From Dipylidium caninum (taxonomy: Eukaryota > Platyhelminthes > Cestoda > Cyclophyllidea > Dipylidiidae), in NCBI GenBank assembly GCA_017562135.1, contig QEYB01001053.1, forward strand, positions 992,001-1,056,000: a stretch of 64,000 nt of DNA, read 5' to 3'. Of the stretch, positions 24,623 to 36,885 are shown one piece after another. How positions within the stretch are numbered: position 1 is the stretch's first letter; each line of letters begins with the position of its first letter. The position numbers and the translations under genes were made by a program. Under the pieces are notes generated by a model. That model searched no databases. It worked only from the letters and a program-made list of their open reading frames with translations, and had not been told where the DNA came from.

Positions 24623-27600
24623 GTGAGTGTTTGCAATAAACCGGTCTTCCACATTTCTTGCATCTCTTGTCTCGCCTCGCATGAATGCTTGACACGACGA
24701 AAAGGCTTTGAACTCACCTCCTTGTGACGTGAAGTTAGGCAATAAGGCTCGCAGATTTTCGTCTCCTTGCCAAACCGCGTGCCCACTTCTCTGTCCACTG
24801 GCTAGTCAACCTCCCCTGATAGGGCCGATTCCGGTCAACTGTTATAAAAAGTAAACTAAAGGGGACATGAACGGAGCTGAGAGTCGCCTCCACCTCGGTG
24901 TCTATGGGGGATCTGATCATCGTCAGATTTGGTGTAAAGACGACCAACAGACTCGCGGGCTTTATTCGCTCCGGAGGCCTCCGCGCCCTCTCCTCTTATT
25001 TGCCATACCCAAACAGTCCACCAACTGTGAATTATTAAGGCCTGTCAAGCCTTATCTGCCAATTACCGCAGTGTTGGAGATGACTGGGCCAAAAGCTTTG
25101 TAGCTCAGGCCTCTCAACTGCCTACACTTTAATGAGCCCCGGTCATAAATCACTACAATTATCAGTCTCATCACTCCACATTTTCGGCTTGTTAGTGTGT
25201 TCCCCCATCCATCGCAAACCCCGTAGTTGGGAGTCGCGAATGAATCTACCCATAACTGACTTGACGACGTCCACCCCGAAGACGGCTTATGGTTGATGTG
25301 ATGGAAATTCCGTCCCCCGGTGTTCAGCGCTGAACGGGATCTGCGTGGAGCAGCTCAGGCGGCGCTACATTAACCAAGAAGTTCCACTCTTCATAATGCA
25401 GACTCCATGGCTGCCTCATTGACAGCTGGTGGCCAGCTGAAGCCTTGTGGTTTCACTTTAGCTCCCATCGAGAGTGTCTTCAACGAACGCTTATGTATCC
25501 ACTAGGCGCTCCACGGTGGCAGGTGACAATGACAAGTGAATTTTGCTTCATCTCCAAGAACGGAAGTCCGTGAGACCAGTGGAGACACGAATATGGCAGA
25601 AGGTGACTTGAATGCTGGCCAAATTAACTTTTTCAAGTGCAATTTTGAAGCGAGGTGCTACTTCGTCGGAGGGCTTCAGTGCAGCCGTGTAAGCGGATGC
25701 TTTTCAAGTAGCCCATTTGAATGTCACTGTCGCAGACAAGGTGTCAATGGCTTCTCCCCTCCCTCTTCTCTTCTTGAGAGTGAGGCGACTTGGTCGTCCT
25801 CGAGTCGAGACACCTAATGTGGCTTTTATGTCCGGTTAAACGGCCTTTCACGGTGTAGATTCAACCAAGAGTCTGAAGGGAATGCCACATTGTCGAGGTA
25901 GAGTTAGTAAAAGCCACAAGTAATAGTATCACTTGTTAACTGTAGGGTAAAATAAGCGTGAATGGGACGCCCACGCCAATAAGTGACAGTCTCACATCTC
26001 TAAAGCCTACCCTTCACCAGTAAAAGACGTGCGCAGTATTAAGAGGTTTTTCAAGCGTCAAACCTTCGTGGAGCACCGGGTTCATGCAAAAAAACTGACA
26101 AAGTTGCACGATTGCCGCATTTTCTACTCCCCTGGTTTTTGTCATCCCCTACTCTTATCCATCCGGCCCAGGTGTAAGGTTACACTGGAGAAAAAGCCTA
26201 AGAATGGCGAAAAAATTGTCCCCCTCCTCCTCCGCCTCCTCTTCCGCCTCCTCCTCTTCCGCCTCCTCCTCCTTCAATGGTCTGTGCGCGGACAAATCGC
26301 GTTACGGCGAGGTCGGTGGGTAAAGTTGGGGGACACAGGCCTCACTCGGGCAACAGGTTTGCCTTTGCGGTTTTTGGGGAAGCAACTCCATATAAAACAA
26401 AACATAAAACGCAACACAGTGCACGGTGCACGCCAAAGAGCAGTTCTGTCTGTCTGTCCGCCTGTCTGGGGGTGGATATGGAAGTCGAAGGTCTTCTTTC
26501 CCATCTGCGACGAGTACGTCCACATTTCCGTGCAGTCGGCGAGCACGTTCATCCATCTTTCCTGTTGGACGTGAAGGAGGAGATACTGAGGCGGAGACCT
26601 CAGCCCTGGTTTGGTTGGCAGGACTTTGTCCCTCGAGGCGGCCGCCGACCCTGAGGATCCCCTGAGGAGTGGCTTAAGTCTTAGCTGGGAGGGTGCGGCA
26701 GGCCCTCCGACCTCGGCCGGCAACCATGAGACCGGAGCCGAGATCGAGTTCCATCGTAGTCTTCAGTCTGCACTGCTTCGTCTATGTCAGTGTTTTTGTT
26801 CGTGAGAAAAATGCCTCCATATGAGTGTCAACGCTGAACTGAGTGTTTCCCTCCCACTTGACATCCTCTAGCCACGAGCACCTCACAGGCTTTGGTCATC
26901 ACTCTCGCCGTATGCTTCGGTCTCATTTTCTCCTTTTGGGTGTGCAAAAAATGCCTTCCAAAGCGCAAGAAGAAGACAAAGAAGGGCATCAATGTCGAAG
27001 CTGATGATAGCAAAGTCATAAAATTCGCTTCCTCGCTGAACAGGCAAATGGTAAGTACACGAGAGTTGCGTAAATTTGTCCACTACCTCTAAGATGCCGT
27101 AGTTGGTATTTAATTGTTGGTGTGGGCGTTAAGTTCTCAGATTATGGGTCCTCTGGGAGGGATTTACGTCTTTTCTCGCCCTCCCCTTAAAAAACACAAC
27201 AGTCAGAAAACACAAAGGGAAGTGATAAGACGTATTTTGTCCCTCATTCCACTCGGTCGCCTCTGTAATTTAGATTCTGGGCAAGATAAAACATTATTCC
27301 CGCACCATTTTGCGCAATTCGATGCTGTAGATGACCAGAAAGCGCCGCGCCACGCAAATATACCCTTTTACCTGAGCTTCTGCTTCCGAAAGCACCTCTC
27401 AACTGTCAGTAGTCACATTCACTGCTTCATCTTGGTTTGCTTGTTTCGACTGGGTGATGCTATTTGCCTCAGTCGGTCCTGAGCGAAGACGAGGGAAATT
27501 GACGCTTCGAGGAGCATGGGATGCAACGCGAAACACCTCTTGACGGGTAAATCGGCTGAATGCTGTGCTTCTGCCTCTCCCAGTGCCGACTACAGTGGAT

Positions 27601-30600
27601 GAACATCCACTGACATGCTTCTCACCTCCTGTGGTCGCTCGACTTTATACTCATTGCCCTAAGCAGTCTGGAATACCACCTTTGCCCTATTTCGTGTAAT
27701 TCGGCTCTCCGGAGAGCCAGTTTCCACGCCACCCAATCTGACGAGGCCTCCTCAGCTCGTGCGAGTTGAAAGAGATCTTCGGAATGGTGGAGAAGGATCC
27801 AAGACAGGCACACTTTGAGCTCTGCGAATGTCAACCTGCCTTGGCATTCCTTGACGAGTAAATCGGTCGAATGCGGGCTGAGGTCTTTCAAAGTGTCGAA
27901 GATGGCGCATGGAAACCGTCTGAATACGGGTGATTGGGTGTGTTTGCGAAAGAGCGACCAACCGGCTGCTAAAGTCATGATTCTACTTGCCCTGACATCA
28001 TACCTCTCGGTTTGCATCATTTGACGCAGTGATGTTGTCGGTAAAGTTTGGTCCCGAGCGGAGGCAATGGAAAGGAGCAACGAAAAGCGCCCCATGACGA
28101 GCAAATCCACCAACAAGGGTCGACAATGGCGAATGCCACGATTCTGACCTCTCATGAGGGGAATCAGGAACTGTTTAAGGAGGCAAATAAGAGATTGCAG
28201 GAAGAAAAGGGAGGAAAATTTCCCAAAAGGTCTGGGTCGGTGAGCTGCCAACCTCGCATGTCTGTCGTGTGTCTCGCTTTCATCCATGCACCCCGTTTTT
28301 GAAGTGCTTGTCTGCTCGTGGGATGGATAAAGTCGCCCGAAAGAAAGTTGCAAGATGCCTCACTGTGTTAGAAAATGGGACTTAAAGTAGCTCCACATCT
28401 AATCACAGGAGAGTAACAACTTTTTAGAAGAATCTTCTTCTTGTTCCCTCACTTTTTGTGCCTTCTTTTTTTGTCCTCCGTGAAGGAAGACACTCAAGGT
28501 CTGACCGAGAATATGGAGGAAAATGAGAAGGCCTCAGACGGGAAAGAAAAGGTGGATTTGGGCTCATTGCAGTACTCTGTGGAATTTGATTTTCAAAAGC
28601 ACGAGGTAGGAGCCTCTCTCAACAGTACCTCCAATTAAAGTCAGGTCTACTAGCCCCATTTTTCTTGCTAAAATGCCTTTGTCCTTGCCGAAACTCCCTC
28701 ATCCTTGGCAGCTGCGGCCTCATCTTCCTCCTCCACCTCCTCCTCGGTGAACGCACAGGGAAAATAGTCGACCAAGCGGTCGAAGAAGATTTGGAGAACA
28801 ACACAACCTCCTCCTCGGGCCTTTGTTCGCCAAGTTAATCGAAGACAAAGCAAAGCCGCGCCAATCAGGCTTCCGCTCACGATTAAGGCGAAGGATTTTC
28901 GTGGAGGAAGGATGGTTTTGTAGCCGCCGAGGATGAGGCGCAGAATCATACGATTTTACTTAAGGAGGGTTGCCTCTTTCCCTTAAACTTGCGGATGTAC
29001 TGCGGCTACTCGTGCAGTCATTTGCCGCTCTCTGTCTGTCAAAAACACCAGAAGACATAGTCACGGCAGAATGTTTTCCACTGCTCTCCAACTAACGTAA
29101 ACAATTGTGACACACACACACACACACACGTTTTCAGTCCTCCTTGTCGAACGACTGATCGTCCACTCCTTTTTTTACCCATCTTTTCCCCGTCCCACGG
29201 TCTAGTTAACAGTTGGAATAATTCAGGCCCGTGATCTGCCTGCAATGGATATGTGCGGCACGTCGGATCCCTACGTCAAGGTGTTCCTTCTGCCTAACAA
29301 GAAGAAGAAGTTTGAAACAAAGGTTCATCGTAAAACCCTCAATCCAGTGTTCAACGAAACCTTCGTTTTCAAGGTTCGTTTCTGACGGTTCTCCCACTTC
29401 TAGCCCCTGCTGATGGGTAAAAGGGGGTGTAAAATCGCCTACATCAGATCTAAAGTCCAACCGCCCAAATCCTTTCATTTGTTCCCGGTGAAAAACCTTG
29501 CACGTATGCTTGCGACTCTTGGCGTGTTTTCCCCTCCACTTTTTTCCTGCCTCCGCCAACTTGAAATTGGTTGTAGTTATCCCAGTGGGGAGGGGATTAA
29601 AGAAGCCTATTTTTGACTGAACGATGCCAAATCTCCCAAGGTAAATGCGAACACTGTCTGCATCGGAGTCATTTGCAGCCGACTATCCAGCGAAGAGATG
29701 CTGCCTCTCTCCCTATAGACTGGAAGTGGAGAAAACGCTGCCTGTAAGACGTGTTGTTCCGTCCAAATAAAGATGCCACACTCCAGTGATTGAGGGACAA
29801 CGGAGAGGATCAGACACGACCGCTTTGACATCCACTTGAGTGAATAGCGCCATCCCAGATTACGAGGCAGTGGATATCACCTCGTTAATTCCTTAGAAAG
29901 AGTCCTTTACTTCAATCGACGATCTCTTGGGCTTTTGCAAAAATGAAGACGGCGTTCAGCCGCGTCGAAAGTCTCTAAGGCCACAGCTACCGGCCATTCG
30001 GTCTGAAACATAGAGGCGTCCTTCTCCACGCCTCGCCAGTTCCACTGCTTCCTGGGGGACTTTTTAGGGCGGGAAAGTGTTCTTAGAAACTGGGAGACGC
30101 GCCACGCCTTCTCCGCTGATCGAGTTGGCACAAAGTTGGTGATTAAAAGTCTCCGAGCGACTCGGATTCCAGAGTCCACCGAAGCGCCAATGAGTTAGCG
30201 GAAACCAATCATACCGGTGCCATTAAACAACTTTTCAAGGACATCGTCATCTGATGAAAATATTCCCCATAGTTTTATGACTTCTTACTTGTAATAAATA
30301 TTTATGAGAGATGCAAGGCATCGTCACCTTCACTACAGTCAGCACAGGTGAGTGCGTGTATCCACGTCGTCGGGGCTGTGAGAAAGGAATTTTCCCTCAA
30401 GTCCCGCTGCGAAGTTAACACGATTTGAACATACTTATGAACACATGGGGAACTTGTGTCTCCAATGCGGCACCACGATAAAATTCCTCCTACCCGCCTC
30501 AGTGTACAAATCGACGTCTTCCCTTACTTTCACCTCCATCGGTCCTATCACGTTTGGACTCGGTGACACGAATTTCCGACGAATTTTTAATTTTTCTCAG

Positions 30601-33600
30601 ACCTCCCAGACCATATTCTCTCCTGCTTCAGATTCACGCTAACTTTAGACCGATTGCTGGTAAAAAATTGTCCTTAAAATACAAGATGAACGACTGTCTA
30701 GCAGGTTAACTTTCGTCACCGTAGCACAGAGTTTCAACACTGGAGGTCCGGAAGCATGACGACTGCTTTGGGCTGGTGAACCAACATCTAAACGCAGAAA
30801 TCGCCGTTAACATCGGGGGATGTGTTAGTAATTAACGGCGGTCGTGAGAGACACTGGGCCGAAGTTTTCCAGCTTTCCGCATCATCGTCCATTTCGCCTC
30901 CTCCTCATATGCGGACGTGGCGAACCGACTGTGCGGACTTGTTGGGACGGGAGTCTCAAATCGCATGATCCTCTTCCCATCCCTCCTGATTAATTAAACT
31001 TCGGCTTCCTTGACAGATCCCCTTTTCTCTCGCCCCCCCTCCCGCCCCCGGCATGAAATGCAAAAACTGAAAAAAAGACGTAAAATGTTGAAGTTGCCAA
31101 CTGTCTTCACGTATGGAAGCAAGTCTGTGGCGCCACAATCTAGTCGCCTTCACTAACTGCGCTACTCTTAAGGTGGAATTTGAGGGGCTCCGGGCAAAGT
31201 TATAGCAAGCTTTTCAGAAAACTCGCCTTGTCCCAACTTCTCAATGCTCGTCTAGCAGCGAGAATCTCCGTCGCAGTGGCCCAAACTCTAACTCCGCCAC
31301 TTCCTCCGTCTACCTTTTCCCTAATTCCATCGCCCGCCAGGCGACGTGGCGGTGTTGTGGAGATGCTACTTCTCGAAATTCCGCCCCGTAAAAGCATCGT
31401 CAGGAGTCGTGGTGATTGGTTGACAGCGCGGCTAGGTCAAAAGTCTACCGATCATCCTTCACTCCTCGCAATTTACCGGAACTTTTTATTATTTGGCAGT
31501 GAAATCACCGCCCAACTGCACACGGCATAGTCGCCTATTTTTTTGTGAAGGCATTTGATAGGCAACAAAAAAAGGGTAATTTGACTGGTTGTGAATTAAA
31601 GGTTTTTTTCTTCCTCATCTGAACGAGGTTTAAAATACCAGAGAGGAAGGCGAGAGGTGAGATGACCAACGTGAGGAGTGTGTGAATGTATCTGTCCGTA
31701 TCTGGTCACCTTCCTTCCGGATTCCTCGAAGAGTCCACCGTTCAGTAGGCTGAGCCAAGTGAATAGCGAGAAAATCTTCACTTTGTCACTCATCAGGCCT
31801 GAAAGGCGGCCTGCTCGAACACCCATGCCGAAGACGGCTTGTTTGCTTTCCCTACTCCCTTTTGTGGCCTTCAACCGAGGAGGCTCGACGTGATGATCGC
31901 TCGTGACACTCTGTTGGCTCGTCTCTAAAATTCTACTATGGCTGCCACAGGATGAGACCCTCCATGGTCGTACTGCGACGGGTGTAGCCTCGGGCTGTGC
32001 AGAAGGTGGTACATGTTTGATATCATTTGCGAATTCCTCTGCCCCTGAATACATTCCTTCTTTCCAACACCGCGTGAAGCGATAAGAAGAGTGGAAAATT
32101 TCAAAAGGCTTTAAGTTTACTCTCACACGAGGAGTTGTTGGCATATTTAGTGTCGTTAATACAACCTAGTCTGATCCAAATCTCCACTGGAATAAGGGGC
32201 AGGTAGCCCGCTGTTGTGGGGATCGTCAGAGTTCTCACGACACCGACTCGACGCCCCAGATGTTATAACCTGAGCACGTCTACCCGGTGCTTTTGTCCTC
32301 CAACTGACCTAAAGACTTTCGCCCCAACTCCATCTCAGGCCTCAACTCCGGATAAAGAGGAGGATGTCATTGTCAGTCATCAACTTCTATTCCGCTTTGG
32401 CTGAAGTTTCACCTGGCTGACCACTCTCAGTCATTCTCTGGTGTTGCGTCTTGTTTAGTTGCCCTACGCGGAGGTATCGGGAACCACCCTGGTGCTCTAC
32501 GTCTTCGACTTTGACCGCTTCTCGAAACACGATCAGATTGGCCAAATCAAGATTCCCCTGGGCTCAATTGACCTCTGTCAGACCCTCGAAGAATGGCGTC
32601 CCATCGAACCGACCGATTCCGAGAATGACAAGGTAGTCCATCCTGACCACGTTAAAAAGACTACAAAGTGGGGCATTACGAGCATTTAGGTGTTTCCTCA
32701 TCCTCTTCTACCAAAAGCCATCCGAAGATACAGATAATCGTCCTTCGCACCTCCTATACATAAGCGTTTGTTTTGATAATTGGAGGTGTACTTCGTATCA
32801 ACCACTCTTCTCGAATGGTGACTTGTTAAAGCTCATTCCTCCAATAGCAAAGGCCTTTGCGCCTCTTTTAGCCGCTAAAATGACAGTGTTTTTAAGACAT
32901 CGCGAACTCCTTACCTCCAACGATGTCCTGTGGAAGTCCTCCGCTAAGCCTGCCTCCAGGGAGCAGTAAATAAACGCTAGTGATTTAAACAATCACTTTT
33001 AGCGTCCCACAAAAATTGGTTTTCGACTCTTTGTTTATTCGGGAATATGAAAATTGAGGACTTCTGTAGTGGTGAGGCTATTTGGTGTCGTATTAACGTC
33101 CTCCTCGCCCCCAAACAAACTACTCATTTGACATTTAGGACTTACAGCCTTTCATGAAGGTCTCTTTGAGTAGAATTCCCTAATTTTAGCCAAGATTTTA
33201 AAACATGACTTGCGTACTCTCTAATCGGATGAGGGTGATTACGTCCGATCTACCTTAGGTCATATAATTCAACACGGCTTTACCACAAATTGGTGGGATG
33301 TTTCACGATAAGACGTCTACCATCGTTGTATCCTCTCTTCGAAGCCCGTGGGCTGAAAGGCGGCGGCGGCTGCGACGGAGGCGGAGGGAGGAAGCGGGAG
33401 ACGGAGACGGGGAGAGGAGAAGAGAGCACATTAAGGAGCAGCTTTTTGCCACAAAGTCACGTATTTTTACCTCTGCCAAAATGCTGGGGGAGTTTTTATG
33501 AGTTTGCAATAAATCAACGCCCCTGAGAACACCACATTTCCTCATCCTCCCACACACACACACACCCTCTGCCTCTGCCTCCCTGTCTCTGGTTCTCTTT

Positions 33601-35080
33601 CTCTCCTCCTCTCTTACCCGGGGCGTTTTATTTTTCCGTGAAGTTGAGTGGGTTTACGGCTACTTCCTTGGTCACCCTCTCCTCTCCTGAGACCCCCTTG
33701 AGACCTCCAGGCCCCCTCGGTTCCCTCCGCATGTCTTAATGTTCTTTCTACTTCACGGAATTCTCTCTACCCATGTAAGCTAAAATTAATGGCCTCCGAG
33801 AAGTGACTGACTGGGTTAGAGCTAATATCATGGAGATTCTGTAACACTTCTTCTCACCTGTCAAGTCAGGCTGCCTATGGTTACGATTTAACTGCCAAGT
33901 GGCCTTTATTTTGGCCTTAACGAAGTTGTGAGAGTCCATCCTCATAGATTACATTAAAAATGTTGTGTGCCTTATCACTGTACTCTTGGCTAAATAATAA
34001 CAATTGCGTTATTTTTCGCCCCCAAAAAAACTTGACAGGAAAACCGACTGGGTGACATTTGTTTCTCCCTTCGGTACGTTCCCACCTCGGGCAAATTGAC
34101 GGTGAACATCTTGGAGGCTAAAAACCTCAAGAAGATGGACGTCGGTGGTCTCTCAGGTGAGTCCTTTAGTCCTCTCTGTCCCTTCAGTGGATTCGTGTTC
34201 GTGGCGGTAGGCGTTCAGAACCCAGCCGCACTTACCCCCAAAAGTTGGTTGACGATGACAATGACGATGACGATGCTTGTGGTGTTGTTTAGATCCCTAC
34301 GTGAAGATCTCCCTGATGCTCCAGGGGAGGCGTATAAAGAAGAAGAAGACGACAATAAAGAAATGTACACTTAATCCCTACTACAATGAGTCCTTTTCTT
34401 TCGACGTTCCTTTCGACCACATTCAGGTGAGGGAGTTCCCACATCCACTGCTTTTATTACTCCGTTAAAACGGAGGGGACAGAGTAATGACCTCAGGCAC
34501 AGGCCACTTTCATCACCGTTATGTGAGAATGTAACTTTTAACCTCGGTTAAGTGTAAACTAAATGAAATGAAATAGGAGAGAAGTCCTGAGCAAATACTT
34601 CCCTCAGTGATTTACTCCAAAAATAAATAAAATCCCTTCTAACTTCCGGTATCCTTGCTGTCTCACAGTTCCGAATTAAAAACCCAATTGCGGGGAATAA
34701 TTAAGCTTCTCCAGAATCACTCCAGTGCGTAAAGTACCATCAATTTTCTCTTCCCCTTATGGTAAATTTGTAGGCACTTGTTTTAACCAAATTATGCATT
34801 TTGTTAACCATAGTGACAAAGTCGTTTACATAAGAGTTGATCTTTCGAATATGCCAATGCCAAACAAGTTTTGTATTCTGCTTTATCCTTATAGAAAGTG
34901 AGTCTAATTATAACGGTGGTGGACTACGATCGCGTGGGATCTTCCGATCCCATCGGCCGCATCGTCCTCGGTTGCAACGCCACCGGCGCGGCTCTTCGCC
35001 ATTGGTCCGATATGCTGGCCAATCCCCGCCGTCCGATTGCACAATGGCACACACTGCAGGAGATACAAGAACAAAATTAG
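24412..35080 (+). CDS. syt1: Synaptotagmin-1-type calcium sensor of vesicle exocytosis, eight exons
   Basis: The spliced product is 429 aa, close to animal synaptotagmin-1. In order it has a short lumenal N-terminus with an N-glycosylation sequon at Asn18 (NAT), one transmembrane helix at about 77-95, Cys95/Cys98 and a KRKKKTKK juxtamembrane basic run, and an acidic linker (130-155). C2A (about 155-275) has calcium ligands Asp185, 191, 243, 245 and 251. C2B (about 288-415) has Asp318, 324, 378, 380 and 386 and the polybasic KKKK at 339-342. The protein ends near WHTL at 419-422. All ten C2 aspartates are present, so both domains should bind calcium and phospholipid and drive fast SNARE-dependent vesicle fusion. 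All seven exon joins agree in phase. One oddity is Cys187 in C2A loop 1, where the usual residue is Gly. Confidence 0.96.
24623..26871 (+). other. Synaptotagmin intron 1
   Basis: A 2.2-kb phase-1 intron. A CCTCCTCCGCCT-rich polypyrimidine repeat lies at 26221-26274, and a GC-rich stretch follows to about 26740. No further exon is recognised. Confidence 0.8.
26221..26274 (+). repeat. CTCCTCCGC pyrimidine minisatellite
   Basis: Imperfect repeats of CTCCTC and CCGCCTC, in synaptotagmin intron 1. Confidence 0.8.
26872..27050 (+). CDS. syt1: Synaptotagmin exon 2 (transmembrane)
   Basis: Residues 71-130: the membrane helix ([18 protein letters not shown]), the Cys/Lys juxtamembrane segment and [11 protein letters not shown]. 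The acceptor is CATCCTCTAG and the donor GTAAGT, in phase 0. Confidence 0.92.
27433..28000 (-). repeat. Dispersed repeat, copy 2 (inside synaptotagmin intron 2)
   Basis: The copy lies in the same orientation as 7583-8150 and exactly 19,850 bases away, at about 98% identity without indels. Its minus-strand frame is open from 27622 to 28353 (243 codons). The last 118 codons are shared with copy 1 and differ at about three residues (L to F, Q to E, V to F). Here the frame lies antisense to the host gene, whereas copy 1 is sense to its host. The 16-bp palindrome GGCTCTCCGGAGAGCC is kept at 27703-27718. I recognise no transposase or reverse transcriptase motif. Confidence 0.88.
28008..28110. repeat. 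Degenerate second unit after repeat copy 2
   Basis: CGGTTTGCATCATTTGACG and the following GTCCCGAGCGGAGGCAATGG resemble the first ~70 bases of copy 2 (27434 onward), offset by about 575 bases. The array therefore continues in degenerate form. Confidence 0.5.
28486..28605 (+). CDS. syt1: Synaptotagmin exon 3 (linker and start of C2A)
   Basis: Residues 131-170. The linker [13 protein letters not shown] precedes [12 protein letters not shown], the first C2A strand. The donor is GTAGGA. The exon is phase 0 at both ends. Confidence 0.93.
28606..29205 (+). other. Synaptotagmin intron 3
   Basis: A 600-base phase-0 intron with a CA microsatellite at 29110-29129. Nothing else is seen. Confidence 0.85.
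29206..29373 (+). CDS. syt1: Synaptotagmin exon 4 (C2A core)
   Basis: Residues 171-226, covering calcium loop 1 with Asp185 and Asp191 ([12 protein letters not shown]) and the [16 protein letters not shown] strand. The donor is GTTCGT, less canonical than the others. Confidence 0.96.
29374..32458 (+). other. Synaptotagmin intron 4
   Basis: The largest intron of the gene, 3.1 kb, phase 0. Short frames on both strands show no domain. Confidence 0.8.
32459..32632 (+). CDS. syt1: Synaptotagmin exon 5 (end of C2A)
   Basis: Residues 227-284, containing loop 3 DFDRFSKHD (Asp243, 245, 251) and [14 protein letters not shown]. The acceptor is TTGTTTAG and the donor GTAGTC. Confidence 0.95.
32633..34038 (+). 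other. Synaptotagmin intron 5
   Basis: A 1.4-kb phase-0 intron with a CA run at about 33549-33565 and pyrimidine-rich sequence at about 33565-33615. Confidence 0.8.
34039..34156 (+). CDS. syt1: Synaptotagmin exon 6 (start of C2B)
   Basis: Residues 285-323 plus one base, reading [19 protein letters not shown] and [10 protein letters not shown]. The intron splits the codon of the C2B aspartate at 324 after its first base (G|AT). Confidence 0.96.
34293..34426 (+). CDS. syt1: Synaptotagmin exon 7 (C2B polybasic strand)
   Basis: Residues 324-368: [10 protein letters not shown], the polybasic [10 protein letters not shown] and [16 protein letters not shown]. In other animals the polybasic patch binds PIP2, SNAREs and AP-2. 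Confidence 0.96.
34427..34894 (+). other. Synaptotagmin intron 7
   Basis: A 468-base AT-rich phase-0 intron. The shorter intron 6 (34157-34292) holds a TGACGA/TGACAA microsatellite near 34250-34276. Confidence 0.85.
34895..35080 (+). CDS. syt1: Synaptotagmin exon 8 (terminal)
   Basis: Residues 369-429, with loop 3 DYDRVGSSD, the [20 protein letters not shown] block and stop TAG at 35078-35080. The acceptor is TTATCCTTATAG. Confidence 0.96.
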   Translation, partial: KVSLIITVVDYDRVGSSDPIGRIVLGCNATGAALRHWSDMLANPRRPIAQWHTLQEIQEQN

Positions 35081-35449
35081 GGGACTACATGTACAGAAGT
35101 GAATTTTTAATTGTCCCACTTAAAGAATATCCCCCAATGGACGCTCCCTCTCAAGCTTGTACATGAAACTCTTTCGGAACTCCTCTGTGCAAACAGTCAT
35201 GTCTGCATGTCGCGTCTGCCCCCTCCCATTCTCATTTCTCTTATATCACAGCATATCGGCGTAAAAGAAGCCTCCGCTTTCTTTATTTTTCTCTCCCAAC
35301 CGGTTTATTTGTATCTTTTGTGAATTGTGGACTCAAGGCGGGAGACACGTGTATCTCCCAATTTTCATCCCTTATTATGCAAAAATAATATGTTCTTTGA
35401 TTTCAAATTTCACCATTTCATAAAACCACCAACATTTAATTTGCTTCTC

Positions 35450-35455
35450 AATAAA
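35450..35455 (+). terminator. syt1: Candidate polyadenylation signal of synaptotagmin
   Basis: AATAAA lies 370 bases after the stop codon. It is the first canonical hexamer on the gene strand and would give a 3' UTR of roughly 390 bases. Confidence 0.6.
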
Positions 35456-36858
35456 GTTGGTTCAATTTAACGTGCAAGTAATTGTAAAAACTCCACCTGT
35501 CCAAAAGCCGACTTGTTTGTGTGCCTTCATAATTTGTCTTCCCCTCTGCCCGGTCTCACTTTGCCCCGTAGGCCAATTTCCCATTGTGTCCCACCTCCTT
35601 TGCAATCACCTAGGCCCGAATCGATGGGAGAAGGCAGGAGAATATTTGTGGTTAATCCTAACTTGGTCGGAACAGGGCGCGTGTCCACTTATATGCTTCT
35701 AATTACGGGTTGTAGCTTGAGGGGATGCTTTTAATTTTCGTCTCTGAGACTCAGCCTAACATCTGAAGTCACTAAACTGCGGGGATTTTGAGCTGAGTGG
35801 TTGCAGGCAAATATCCCCTTCCGCCTATTTTAGTTCAATACACTCGGTCAAACCAGCGTATTCGGTCTGAAGTGGCTGCCAAGAGAACTCCTGAAAGCCA
35901 TATGTATGCATATGAGCAGTTAAGAACTTCAACCAGGATATTTTCCGCCCTTCTCCATTGGTACGTGGGCTCCAGCGAAAGACTTTCAGTACGGCTGACG
36001 GGGAGGGTCAGAGTTGGCGGTCCAAATGCAAACTTTGGCCAAACGAGAATGCGTTATGCTCTACCGCACATTCTTTGAAGTCAAACTCGCCCCCCGCTTC
36101 CCCAAAAATAATCGCTCTGCTTAAGCAGATCCACTAACTTTACATCTCCACGTAGTCTAATGCCGTGGAGACTTTGTCTCATTCACAATTTTGTTCCTCT
36201 GTTGCCAACTCCCGTCGTTTAGGTTGTGTTGAGGGAAAAAGCATAAAATCACACTCCTTGAGTGGACCAGAAGGCAGCATTTCCTTTCCTTGGGTCGAAA
36301 GCTCTTCAGCCTATTCTTCTTTCCCACCTCATCACAAATTCTTAGGAATTGTCATTGTTAGAAGTCTTTCCACTGCATGACAATGTAGTCCGACTCTCGT
36401 AGGGAGTTTGTTATCAGCGCACAAAATGAGTGGAAGACCAATGCTGCCTCGAAGCGCTCGCGCCCGCTGCATGAACTCCGCCGGTCTGCGACAGTATGTG
36501 AGATTCGAGAAGAATTTTCAAAGTTCTACGAGGCAAACATGAAGGCGACTTAACGAGTGACACAACTGACCTGTCAACGATAGTAATTGCGTTCGCCCCA
36601 CCATTTCAGGCCCATCACGTCTATATTCAAGCATCTTCTCTGACAGACCCTCCGGCTACATCTTCTTCGCATACTCGAGGAAAATTTTCCGGATGCGACA
36701 ACGGACCTGAGGAGATTACCTGGGATCTACGGCCTCCCTCCAGCGTTTGGAGCACCACTTTCTCGTGTTTTGGTGTCGTTTAATCAAACGAATGCCTCTA
36801 CTACCCTGCAGTAGTGACCGTCGCGGTGGTTGAAATGCCGTCATTTGCATGGAGTGAA

Positions 36859-36885
36859 GGAGAGAGAGAGAGAGAGAGAGAGAGA
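36859..36885 (+). repeat. GA dinucleotide microsatellite
   Basis: A perfect GA run of about thirteen units. Confidence 0.9.

Larger units (their letters stand above)
27051..28485 (+). other. Synaptotagmin intron 2
   Basis: A 1.4-kb phase-0 intron almost filled by the second dispersed-repeat copy (27433-28000) and its degenerate continuation. Confidence 0.85.
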
